Of a stretch of DNA of 64,000 bases, positions 1 to 7,341 are shown piece by piece (position 1 is the stretch's first letter; the number at the start of each line of letters is the position of its first letter). The DNA lies in assembly GCF_947501405.1 (NCBI RefSeq), contig NZ_CANMVK010000001.1, positions 248,001-312,000 of the forward strand, read 5' to 3'. The stretch is from an uncultured Hoeflea sp. (lineage in GTDB: Bacteria > Pseudomonadota > Alphaproteobacteria > Rhizobiales > Rhizobiaceae). A program made the position numbers and the translations under genes. The notes beneath the pieces were generated by a model, which saw nothing but the letters and a program-made list of their open reading frames with translations, did not search any database and had not been told where the DNA came from.

Positions 1-64
1 AGACGGACAAGCGGCAGCTTTGGGCCCGACTTGACCAACGCTGCGCGCGGCGCGAACGGCAGCC

Positions 65-925
65 TCAGCGTGCCCGCGTTGCCAGATGCGCACCGCCCAC
101 GATCAGTCCTGCGCCAAGCGCAGACAGGATCACAATCGGTTCGCGCCAGAAAGCAAACCCAAAGAGCGCCGCGAAGACAATTGCCATGTAGCTCCATGTG
201 ATGACCTTGTCGCCCGGGGCAGATGAGAAGGCTTTCGCATAGTAAAATTGCCCAGCAATCGTAAAGCCCGCCACGGCAATGATCGGGGTCAGTTGTACAA
301 GAGTTGGCACTTGCCACGTCCATGGCAGCGGAAGCGCAGATAGCAGGCACGCAAAGAAAGAGAAGTAGAACATCTGTCGCGCAACAGGTTCTGTTGACGC
401 CAGGGACCAGATGACGAGGGCAGCGGCTGCCCCTCCGAGGGCTGCGAGCAATGCGGAGATTTCACCCAGAGAGACCCCGATGCGATCAGGACGGACGAGC
501 AGGATGACACCGACGAAACTGATCGCGACCCCCAGCCAGACATATCGGTCTGACAATCGGCGAAACACAAGAAAGGCGAGGATGGGCACGAAAATCGGGC
601 CCATCGACTGCAAAACGACCGCATTCGCGAACGGTATCTGTGCCAGCGCATAGAAGTAGGCCACAAGCGCGCCGTAGGTGAACACCGATCTGAGAAAATG
701 GAGTGGTAGTTTGTGGCTATGAACCCCGCCCTTAGGACGGGCAATCAACATGTATCCCGACATCATGATAAACATTGTCAGATTGGTCCAGAACACCACC
801 ACGAAGACATTCATGCCCTCCGTCGCGAAGCGGGCGGATGTCGCACCCGAGGCCAGCAGCAGTGCAGCGAAGATCATCAGCCGTGTGCCGCGCGCAACAT
901 CATTTCCGGTAAGAAGTGCGGCCAT
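65..925 (-). CDS. EamA/DMT-family membrane transporter
   Basis: A 286-residue, strongly hydrophobic protein with about ten predicted membrane segments arranged as two EamA-like halves, the usual size and layout of drug/metabolite transporters of the inner membrane. The segment around 'NAVVLQSMGPIFVPILAFLVF' type helices in the middle and the short charged loops (RPDRIG, SDRYVW) fit the family. Substrate cannot be read from sequence. It is divergently transcribed from the WYL-domain regulator beginning at 1040, with a dyad between them, so that regulator may control it. The start ATG is at 923-925; an in-frame Met at residue 17 is an alternative because the first 16 residues are polar and no strong ribosome site is seen. 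Confidence 0.8.
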   Translation of the reverse strand: MAALLTGNDVARGTRLMIFAALLLASGATSARFATEGMNVFVVVFWTNLTMFIMMSGYMLIARPKGGVHSHKLPLHFLRSVFTYGALVAYFYALAQIPFANAVVLQSMGPIFVPILAFLVFRRLSDRYVWLGVAISFVGVILLVRPDRIGVSLGEISALLAALGGAAAALVIWSLASTEPVARQMFYFSFFACLLSALPLPWTWQVPTLVQLTPIIAVAGFTIAGQFYYAKAFSSAPGDKVITWSYMAIVFAALFGFAFWREPIVILSALGAGLIVGGAHLATRAR

Positions 926-976
926 AGCTGGGGTTCACCATCTTTCTGACATCAATCCTTCGATCTAATAGTTGAG

Positions 977-1004
977 CGCTGCTGCCATCTGTGTGGCAGT
1001 AGCG
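977..1004. promoter_or_regulatory. 28-bp dyad in the EamA/WYL-regulator intergenic region
   Basis: CGCT-g-CTGCCA (977-987) is mirrored by TGGCAG-t-AGCG (994-1004) around a 6-base centre, ten of eleven arm positions pairing. It sits 36 bp before the regulator start and about 50 bp before the divergent transporter, where an operator for the WYL/HTH regulator would be expected. The binding role is inferred from position and symmetry only. Confidence 0.4.
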
Positions 1005-1039
1005 TTGTGATAGCCTTCAAAAAGTAGGAAGGGATCGCG

Positions 1040-1723
1040 ATGTCCAGATCGGCCAGACTTTTCGAGATCATTCAGTTGCTGCGAAACGCGAAGGGACCAA
1101 TTCTTGGGCGCGAGATCGCAACAGCACTCGAAATCTCCATCCGGACTGTCTATCGCGACATTGCCAGCCTGCAGGCGATGCAGACACCGATCGTCGGCGA
1201 ACCGGGGATCGGCTATGTCATGCGCAAGGGATACGACCTTCCACCAATCAACATTGATGTCGAGGAAGCCGAAGCGATTTCCGTTGGTCTCAGTCTGATC
1301 GCGCGGACCGGCGATCCAGGCCTTTGGCGCTCTGCGGGTCGCGCGGCGCGCAAGCTACATGGGGTGGCGCCGGGCACCCGTCGGCTTCTGACATCCGCGT
1401 GGGGGATCGAGGACAGTGCGACCGTCAACCTCGGCGAGGTTCGCCGCGCAATCAGGAGCGAGAAAAAACTGGCGATAGAATATCTTGACGTTGAAGGAAG
1501 CGAGACCAAGCGCACGATCTGGCCACTTGTTCTGATCTACTACGTTGATGCAGGACTGATTGTTGCCTGGTGCGAACTGCGTGAAGCATTACGCCATTTC
1601 AGACTGGATCGCATAACGCGATTAAGCATACAGGGCGGCGAATTCGCGGGCCTTGGAGAGCCCCTGATCGAAAAATGGGAAGAAACGCAAATGGCAGGAG
1701 TCCTCCCAGCAAGAAAGCTGTAG
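1040..1723 (+). CDS. YafY-type HTH/WYL-domain transcriptional regulator
   Basis: A 227-residue protein with an N-terminal HTH_11 winged helix (residues about 1-60, 'SRSARLFEIIQLLRNAKGP' start and 'SIRTVYRDIASLQ' recognition helix) followed by a WYL domain (about 135-205), the standard architecture of YafY-type regulators that sense small ligands through the WYL fold. The domain ends with a short WCx-like tail rather than the longer WCX extension. An AGGAAGGG ribosome site precedes ATG 1040. Divergent from the EamA transporter; a dyad at 977-1004 lies between the two. Family assignment is firm, ligand unknown. Confidence 0.88.
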   Translation: MSRSARLFEIIQLLRNAKGPILGREIATALEISIRTVYRDIASLQAMQTPIVGEPGIGYVMRKGYDLPPINIDVEEAEAISVGLSLIARTGDPGLWRSAGRAARKLHGVAPGTRRLLTSAWGIEDSATVNLGEVRRAIRSEKKLAIEYLDVEGSETKRTIWPLVLIYYVDAGLIVAWCELREALRHFRLDRITRLSIQGGEFAGLGEPLIEKWEETQMAGVLPARKL

Positions 1724-1762
1724 CTTATCTCAAAGCCGCCACCAGAGAGGATAAAGTGAACG

Positions 1763-2080
1763 GCAGCTTCGTCCGCTTGGCAATAACATGTGCAACCGGG
1801 CCAGTCTGTCGCTCTGCCGGATTATTACGTCGAGCCAATCTTCGATGGACGTCCAGCCCCGGCTGGCAACGGTTCCATGGTCGCCTTCGAGGCGCGCAAT
1901 CAAAAGCAGGTTCGTGACCTTCATTCCGCAGCATTGGCCGCAGGCGGAACCGACGAGGGCCAGCCCGGCTTCCGGGACTCCTACGGGCCTCATTTCTATG
2001 TCGGCTAGCTTCGCGACCCGCAAGGCAACAAGATCGCCCTGTTTTCCAGCAATCCGGACGAACCCGGGCGCGACGGATAA
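1763..2080 (+). pseudogene. VOC (glyoxalase-fold) remnant, repeat copy 1
   Basis: Translation from about 1790 gives the C-terminal half of a VOC/glyoxalase-like protein (FDGRPAPAGNG, HSAALAAGGTDEGQPGFRDSY, then after an in-frame TAG at 2006-2008, LRDPQGNKIALF). The N-terminal half is missing. The same block recurs at 3289-3603 and 4160-4447, and copies 1 and 2 share the identical TAG where copy 3 has a Tyr codon, so copies 1 and 2 derive from an already dead gene. The frame ends near the GGATAAGG at 2077-2084. No intact start or ribosome site is seen. Confidence 0.75.
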
Positions 2081-2174
2081 GGGCTAGGTTGGAGCCCCAG
2101 AAACCAATGCTGCTTCGTCCGCCAACGGCCGGATTTGGGCAGCGAACGATCATCGAAAATGCTACTTTGCCTGG

Positions 2175-2681
2175 ATGATTGCTCCGAATACGTACAGCTT
2201 CCGCAAGGCAACCTTACATGATCTTGCTTTGCTCGCGGCCTGGCGGTCGAGCCCGCATGTACGGGAATGGTGGGGCTCAGATGAGCCATATGATGCGGTT
2301 GCTTTGGCTGATCCCCGGGTAGCCCGTTGGATCGTTTCCAATGCTGGTCGGCCCTTTGCATTTATGCAGGATTACACCGTGCATGGATGGGAGGGACATC
2401 ATTTTGCTGATCTTCCCAAGGGGACACGGGGAATTGATCAGTTCATCGGAGACGGCGAAATGGTCGGTGCTGGACATGGCTCAGCGTTTATCAAAATGAG
2501 AATGGAAATGCTCTTCGGTGCTGGCGTACCTGTCATTGCGACCGATCCTCATCCCAACAACAAAAGAGCGATATCTGTTTACACTAAACTGGGCTTTAGG
2601 CCGCTTGGTCCTCCAAAGGAGACCAAATGGGGCTTGATCTTACCCATGGCTGCGAAGCGATGGCAGGATGCCACCTCGTGA
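2175..2681 (+). CDS. AAC(6')-like GNAT N-acetyltransferase
   Basis: A 168-residue GNAT-fold protein that transfers an acetyl group from acetyl-CoA. The order of motifs matches the aminoglycoside 6'-N-acetyltransferase type: 'TRGIDQFIGDGEMVGAGHG' (acetyl-CoA pyrophosphate loop, residues about 77-96) and 'ATDPHPNNKRAISVYTKLGF' (residues about 116-135). Length fits the family. Resistance function is not shown; many chromosomal homologues act on other amines. It sits between VOC remnant copies 1 and 2 with its own ATG at 2175 and is followed after 24 bp by the DinB gene in the same direction, so the two may be co-transcribed. Confidence 0.8.
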   Translation: MIAPNTYSFRKATLHDLALLAAWRSSPHVREWWGSDEPYDAVALADPRVARWIVSNAGRPFAFMQDYTVHGWEGHHFADLPKGTRGIDQFIGDGEMVGAGHGSAFIKMRMEMLFGAGVPVIATDPHPNNKRAISVYTKLGFRPLGPPKETKWGLILPMAAKRWQDATS

Positions 2682-2705
2682 TGCTCTTTTAGGAAACAAG
2701 ACGCA

Positions 2706-3215
2706 ATGATTGACACGACCTATGCCAGAACGATGGCGCGATATGACCGATGGCAGAACCGGTCGCTTATCGCAGCGGCGGAAAAGCTCACAGATGCAGA
2801 GCGGTGGCAGGATCGCGGAGCCTTCTTCAGGTCTGTCGCTGAAACGTTAAACCATATTCTTTGGGACCATCGCATCTGGCTTGCCCGCCAACGGGGCGAC
2901 GACGCCACTGTCAACGAGATCGGTGTACGTCACCCATACACAGATGCTCCGCGCACCTGGTCGGACTACAAGCGCCAACGGGCTGCATTGGACGATGAGA
3001 TCAAAACGTGGTGCGATAGTCTGACCGAAGACGACCTCTCGCGCAGGGTCAAGTGGCAGCGCGGCGAAACGCCCGTCGAAACTGACTTCGGTTTCAACCT
3101 CGTGCACATGTTCAATCACGCTACTCACCATAGGGGGCAGGTCCATGCAATGCTGACGGCTGCCGGACTTGATCCAGGGCCGACAGATCTACCTATGCTA
3201 CCGGACGAAGTCTGA
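2706..3215 (+). CDS. DinB-family (DUF664-like) four-helix protein
   Basis: A 169-residue DinB/YfiT-type four-helix bundle. The metal-binding histidines typical of the superfamily are present: LNHILWDH (residues about 48-55) and HMFNHATHHRGQVH (residues about 136-149). Such proteins include thiol-dependent S-transferases and damage-induced proteins of unknown activity; the substrate cannot be told here. ATG 2706 follows the GNAT gene by 24 bp with AGGAAACA upstream. The gene ends shortly before VOC remnant copy 2. Confidence 0.85.
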   Translation: MIDTTYARTMARYDRWQNRSLIAAAEKLTDAERWQDRGAFFRSVAETLNHILWDHRIWLARQRGDDATVNEIGVRHPYTDAPRTWSDYKRQRAALDDEIKTWCDSLTEDDLSRRVKWQRGETPVETDFGFNLVHMFNHATHHRGQVHAMLTAAGLDPGPTDLPMLPDEV

Positions 3216-3288
3216 AGTCCGCGTAAGCGCTTTGCGGCGTTGACATCCGTTGTGGAAGCGGACTCTGACGCAAACGCCGCCGCCCGCG

Positions 3289-3603
3289 GCTTCGTCCGCT
3301 TGGCTGTCGCATGTGCAACCGGGTCAGTCCGTTGCTCTGCCGGATTTTTACGTCAAACCAATCTTCGATGGACGTCCGGCCTCGGCTGGCAACGGTTCCA
3401 TGGTCGCCTTCGAGGCGCGCAATCAAAAGCAGGTTCGTGACCTTCATTCCGCAGCACTTGCCGCAGGCGGAACCGACGAGGGCCGGCCCGGCTTCCGGGA
3501 CTCCTACGGATCTCATTTCGATGTCGGCTAGCTTCGCGATTCTCAAGGCAACAAGATCGCGCTTTTCTCCAGAAATCCGGACGAACCCGGACGAGACGGA
3601 TGA
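3289..3603 (+). pseudogene. VOC (glyoxalase-fold) remnant, repeat copy 2
   Basis: A second copy of the block at 1763-2080, close to identical over about 300 bp, including the in-frame TAG (3529-3531) that breaks the VOC C-terminal strand before 'LRDSQGNKIALF'-like codons. It again lacks the N-terminal half. The right edge of the similarity is near GACGGATGAG at 3595-3604. It fills the gap between the DinB gene and the convergent GNAT gene. Confidence 0.75.
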
Positions 3604-3653
3604 GTGGTTGCCTGGAGTCGAAACTTCGCATCGAAGAGCCGCCCAGGATCAAC

Positions 3654-4091
3654 CTAAAGGGACTTTTTCATAAACCACCTTTTGTGCCCGACCGGCTGCT
3701 TGTCCTGGCCATTGCCAAGCACTCCAAAGTCGGAATAACCAAGCCTCAGATAGAACTCCCGAGCTTGCGGGTTGGACGTATCGAGCCAAGCGCCATGGCA
3801 GCCTCGTTTTCTGGAATACTCTTCGGCTTCGAGTATCAGTCTCTTACCAATGCCGGTCCCCCTCAACTGATTGCTAACCCACAGCAGCTTAACCAAAAAC
3901 CATCCATAGGATGTCGAACCTGAAACACCTCCCACGATCTTTCCGTCTGCATCTCTCGCCGTCAGTACAATGGTGGTGTTTGTCGACTGCGCATTCAGTT
4001 CGGTAAGCGCCTGGAGCAGGTTTTGTTCGATTTCATTTGATAGCTCGGAGTGCACCGAGTTCGGTTCAATCGAGATAGTCGACGTTGTCAT
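3654..4091 (-). CDS. GNAT-family N-acetyltransferase
   Basis: A 145-residue GNAT protein. Visible motifs are the acetyl-CoA loop LRGTGIGKRLI (about residues 76-86) and the downstream 'TSNPQAREFYLRLGY' helix-strand typical of the fold. The start at 4091 is chosen over the open frame from 4181 because AAAGAGAG lies just upstream and the extra 30 residues resemble no part of the family. It is the only gene of this accessory block on the minus strand and its upstream region abuts VOC remnant copy 3. Substrate unknown. Confidence 0.78.
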   Translation of the reverse strand: MTTSTISIEPNSVHSELSNEIEQNLLQALTELNAQSTNTTIVLTARDADGKIVGGVSGSTSYGWFLVKLLWVSNQLRGTGIGKRLILEAEEYSRKRGCHGAWLDTSNPQAREFYLRLGYSDFGVLGNGQDKQPVGHKRWFMKKSL

Positions 4092-4159
4092 CGCTCTCTT
4101 TCTGGATGCTTGGGAAATCGCGCCCAGAGTGCAGTTTGAAAACCGATCTAGCAAGGCCC

Positions 4160-4447
4160 GTTTCGTCCGCTTGGCTGTCACATGTGCAACCGGGTCAGTC
4201 TGTGGCTCTGCCGGGTTTTTACGTCAAACCAACCTTTGATGGACATCCGGCCCCGGCTGGTAACGGTTTGATGGTCGCATTTAAGGCGGGCAATCAAAAG
4301 CGGGTTCGTGACCCGCACGCCGCAGCACTTGCCGCAGGCGGTTTCAACGAGGGCCAGCCCGGCTTTAGGGACTCCTACGGTCCCCATTTCCATGTCGGCT
4401 ATCTTCGCGACCCGCAAGGCAACAAGATCGCAACGTTGATCTTATAA
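4160..4447 (+). pseudogene. VOC (glyoxalase-fold) remnant, repeat copy 3
   Basis: Third copy of the VOC fragment, more diverged than copies 1 and 2 from one another. Here the frame runs through the position of the shared TAG (a TAT codon, HVGYLRDPQGNKIATL) and stops at TAA 4445-4447. The N-terminal half of the domain is still absent and no matching start is visible, so it is probably non-functional as well, although a read-through frame from 4085 exists. Confidence 0.65.
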
Positions 4448-4490
4448 GTACAGCCTGATATTAGTGGTGGCTAATATTTTGGCTTACGGG

Positions 4491-5135
4491 ATGAGAACTG
4501 TGGATTTTGGCAAAGCGATCGGCGCTGACACCAGGGAAGTTGGCAAAGGACAGCGCGAGGGTCACCCCACGCATGTGGTTCGTGTGAAACGAACCTATTC
4601 AACCACTCAAGTGGACCTGTGGAGTGCCGTGACACAAGAGCAGCGACTAAAGCGCTGGTTCGGTGGAGTTTCAGGCGATTTACGGCTTGGAGGTCGCTTC
4701 TCAATCGAGGGCAATGCCGATGGCGAGATCAGGGTCTGTGAACCGCCTAGCACCTTATCACTCACATGGGAGTTCGCAGGGAACACGAGCTGGGTCACGG
4801 TCACGATGGAAAGCGTAGAAGAAGGTACACTGCTGACGCTTGAGCATGAGCTGCCCACCGACCGGGAAAGTGAAGCACATTGGGACCAATATGGTCCCGG
4901 CGCGACTGGTGTTGGCTGGGAATTGGCATTGCTTGGAATGGACGGGTACCTCCGTTCGGATGGCCGATCCGTTATTGAGGCCGGTCAGGCATGGGCTGAA
5001 GGAGAGGCTGGCAAGAACCGGCTACGCTCCTGGGCCAAAGCATGGGGCGAAGCCCATGTCAAAGACGGCGCGCCAAATCAAGTCGCAATGGAGACCGCTC
5101 AGCGAGCGGCAGATTTCTACACGGGGGAAGGTTGA
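4491..5135 (+). CDS. SRPBCC (AHSA1-type) domain protein
   Basis: A 214-residue START/Bet v 1-fold protein of the AHSA1 branch: the family start 'MRTVDFGKAIGADTREV', the 'DLWSAVTQEQRLKRWFGGVSGDLRLGG' segment and the 'LSLTWEF...SWVTVTM' strands are all present. These proteins bind hydrophobic ligands; no reaction is assigned. An upstream in-frame GTG (4464) would add nine residues, but homologues begin at the Met used here. Its stop overlaps the start of the ArsR-type regulator by one base (TGATG at 5133-5137), the common SRPBCC-ArsR pairing, so the two form an operon. Confidence 0.82.
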   Translation: MRTVDFGKAIGADTREVGKGQREGHPTHVVRVKRTYSTTQVDLWSAVTQEQRLKRWFGGVSGDLRLGGRFSIEGNADGEIRVCEPPSTLSLTWEFAGNTSWVTVTMESVEEGTLLTLEHELPTDRESEAHWDQYGPGATGVGWELALLGMDGYLRSDGRSVIEAGQAWAEGEAGKNRLRSWAKAWGEAHVKDGAPNQVAMETAQRAADFYTGEG

Positions 5136-5467
5136 TGCACGCCTTCGATGTTCTGTCTGATCCCGTTCGACGGCGAACATTGGAATTGATAGCAAAGCGT
5201 GAGCATGCCTCGGGCGAAATCGTCACTGTCATCGAAGCCGAATTTGGCATTTCGCAATCAGCTGTTTCTCAACATCTTCGCATCTTGCGGGATGCCGGAT
5301 TTGCAAACGTGCGTATAGAGGGTGCAAGGCGGTGCTATTCAATTGATCCATCGGGTTTTGAGGATGTGCAGGCATGGCTTGACCAGATTCGTCAGTATTG
5401 GAGCTCCAAGATGGAAGCCCTTGCAACCGAGATCGAGAGAGGCAAGCGTTCCGGAAAGACCTCGTAA
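5135..5467 (+). CDS. ArsR-family winged-helix repressor
   Basis: A 110-residue ArsR-type regulator: 'FDVLSDPVRRRTLELIA' first helix, 'FGISQSAVSQHLRILRDAGF' recognition helix, and a beta-wing 'NVRIEGARRCYSID'. It lacks the CxC metal site of ArsR/SmtB sensors, as is normal for the branch paired with SRPBCC proteins. The start at 5135 is set by the one-base overlap with the preceding stop and a GGGGGAAGG ribosome site; a longer frame from 5042 is an overlap artefact. It probably autoregulates the two-gene operon. Confidence 0.85.
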   Translation: MHAFDVLSDPVRRRTLELIAKREHASGEIVTVIEAEFGISQSAVSQHLRILRDAGFANVRIEGARRCYSIDPSGFEDVQAWLDQIRQYWSSKMEALATEIERGKRSGKTS

Positions 5468-6114
5468 CTACGTGCGGCTCACAAGCAGCCATTCAGGGCG
5501 TCATCGCAAACGGCAGGTTTGTCCGCATTGCCAACATTGGGTTCCAGTATAGCGAAAGCCCGCTTCCCGCCCGTTTGAGACGATTGATGAGTTCTGTCGC
5601 AATGGCGCTCCCGGCCCGAAGCAGACCTTGGTGCTCGCCGCAGCGCATGGCAGGTCTGAGCCCGCAGTTACGTGATACTGCAAATGGCACCAATGACCGC
5701 GTGGCGCTGAATGCAGACCTTTACAGTTGCGCGACGGGATGTGCTTGAAGAGGGAACAACGGGATCGATATTCTCGGAACAACGCCGGGTAGCTCCAAGC
5801 GCCGAAAGTGTTGAAGGGTAAGGTCCATTGGTTTCGGTGCTGGTAGGAATGCCGCCCAAGCGTCAGGCCGTTTTCCTCGCTGGCTTGGCACTTGCTTCCC
5901 CTATGCTCTGGTCTAGAGCATTTCCTACGTTTGTCGGGTCACAAATCACTGCCTTTCAAACAGCAAATAGCTGTTTTCAAACGCGTTTTGTGACGTATAT
6001 GTGATTCAACGTTTTCAGGAATTACTCTAGCCAAGGGTAGGACAATTGTACGAACCAGGGCTTGTTGGTCGATCGGGTGGTTCTGCTAACTTTGGCCGAA
6101 GCAACTTCTCGTAG
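5468..6114. other. Non-coding stretch with dispersed repeat fragment
   Basis: No convincing gene was found here. At about 5506-5552 there is a short block (AAACGGCAGGTTTGTCC...) that resembles 14372-14410 and, more weakly, the left edges of the VOC repeats, so it is probably part of a dispersed repeat. A MITE-like inverted repeat at 5913-6030 is listed separately. Confidence 0.5.
5913..6030. repeat. MITE-like imperfect inverted repeat
   Basis: Terminal arms CTAGAGCATTTCCT (5913-5926) and AGGAATTACTCTAG (6017-6030) pair at 12 of 14 positions, and an inner hairpin AACAGC/GCTGTT (5959-5964 / 5970-5975) lies near the centre. The 118-bp AT-rich unit has no reading frame. Size and symmetry suggest a miniature inverted-repeat element; mobility is inferred. 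Confidence 0.5.
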
Positions 6115-6939
6115 CTAGAAATCAGCCAGCGAACTGTCGTCGGCCTGTCTGAAATGCGACTGTTTTGCGAGATGTTCTGTCCAACGCGAAAACGCATCAG
6201 CAATCAGGATTTTGTCAGACCCAACCACGAAGGTGGTGACCCCGAGGTTTCGCCAATGCGCAATCAGGCGTTTCGCCTCGCCCTGATCGGACGAGAAAAC
6301 GGGCATCATCACCGGTAAACCAGCAGCTATGGAAGTGGCCACCATATGAGCCACCGCCTCGCCGATCTCAGGCGCGCGCCAGTTGCCCTGAAGGCCCATG
6401 GACACCGACAGATCAAAAGGTCCACACATCAATGCGGTCAGGCCCGGTACACTGACAATTGCCTCAATATTCTCAACACCCTTGGCGGTTTCGACAAGGG
6501 CGATGGCACCCACCCGGGCCTCTTCTTCGGCAACATACTCCGTCCAGTTGCGGATAAAATGTCCACCCGAGCGGCAGCACGGGCAGGCGCCGCGCAGACC
6601 ATGCGGCGCGAACTGCGTGGCCGCCACCGCTTGCTGCGCCGCCTCAGCGGTTTCGAGGTTGGGGATCACCACGTGGCGGATCCCTGCATCCAGCGCCTTC
6701 ATGATTTGAACGGGATCGTTATCGGCCAGCCGCATAGCGCTTGCAATGCCGTTGGCATCGGCAGCACGCGCAAGATTTTCGGCCGTTTCAATGCCGAAAG
6801 GCCCGTGCTGGCAGTCGATGATGGTAAAGCCAAAGCCGTTGAGCCCGATCAGGTCCACCAGTTCGGGGGCTGCAATCTGGGTCCAGGTGCCCAGGCTTGT
6901 CTGATCCGAGCTCAGCAAAGCCTTGAGGTCACGGCTCAT
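6115..6939 (-). CDS. HpcH/HpaI-family aldolase
   Basis: A 274-residue class II aldolase of the HpcH/HpaI (citrate lyase-like) superfamily, which splits 4-hydroxy-2-oxo acids into pyruvate and an aldehyde. Family signatures are visible: 'LGTWTQIAAPELVDL' start, IDCQHGPFG, the phosphate/substrate loop 'GLRGACPC', the metal-binding Glu in 'ALVETAKGVENIEAI' and Asp in 'GPFDLSVSMG'. Start 6939 is used because it overlaps the RidA stop (ATGA, 6936-6939), which indicates translational coupling. It is the last gene of the leftward catabolic operon from 13173. The exact substrate is not determined; GarL- and HpaI-type activities are both possible. Confidence 0.85.
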   Translation of the reverse strand: MSRDLKALLSSDQTSLGTWTQIAAPELVDLIGLNGFGFTIIDCQHGPFGIETAENLARAADANGIASAMRLADNDPVQIMKALDAGIRHVVIPNLETAEAAQQAVAATQFAPHGLRGACPCCRSGGHFIRNWTEYVAEEEARVGAIALVETAKGVENIEAIVSVPGLTALMCGPFDLSVSMGLQGNWRAPEIGEAVAHMVATSIAAGLPVMMPVFSSDQGEAKRLIAHWRNLGVTTFVVGSDKILIADAFSRWTEHLAKQSHFRQADDSSLADF

Positions 6940-7337
6940 GACGACAGTCCCAGAATGGCCTTGCATTTGATTTCGACGATGATGCCGGGCATGGAAAAGC
7001 TGGGCACGCCAAAGCCCGTCCAGGTGGGATAGAGGTTGGTGAAAAAACGGTCCTTCACGGCCATGAAAGTGCTTAGATTGCCCATGTCTGGCGCGAACCA
7101 GCTTTCCAGTTCCACGACATCATCCCAATCTGCCCCCGCGGCGGCGAGCACCTTGCCCATATTCTCAAAAGCTTGTGTGTACTGCGCCTCCACTCCTTCA
7201 ACGACGTTGAGATTGGCGTCGCGCCCCACCTGACCGGAACAGTAAAGTGTGTCGCCGACAAGAATGCCCGGGGCGTAGTGGTAGGTGTCGTAGATGTTCT
7301 CCATCCCTTCGGGAATGATGACTTTTCGGCTGGACAT
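6936..7337 (-). CDS. RidA (YjgF/YER057c/UK114) family protein
   Basis: A 133-residue RidA-family protein. RidA enzymes hydrolyse reactive enamine/imine intermediates to ketoacids; divergent members act in catabolic pathways. Visible: 'DTLYCSGQVGRDANLNVVEG', 'QAFENMGKVLAAAGADWDDVVELESWF', and a C-terminal 'VEIKCKAILGL'. The conserved Arg of canonical RidA (in the IEI.AIA segment) is not obvious, so this may be one of the specialised subgroups. The strong GGAGGTAACCCC site before ATG 7337 sits on the end of the E1 gene, 4 bp away, and its stop overlaps the aldolase start. Confidence 0.87.
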   Translation of the reverse strand: MSSRKVIIPEGMENIYDTYHYAPGILVGDTLYCSGQVGRDANLNVVEGVEAQYTQAFENMGKVLAAAGADWDDVVELESWFAPDMGNLSTFMAVKDRFFTNLYPTWTGFGVPSFSMPGIIVEIKCKAILGLSS

Positions 7338-7341
7338 GGGG

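Noticed and set aside
1757-4450. Integron attC sites between the small accessory genes
   Set aside because: The repeated block is a 300-bp VOC fragment; no short imperfect palindromes with attC core sites and no integrase were seen.
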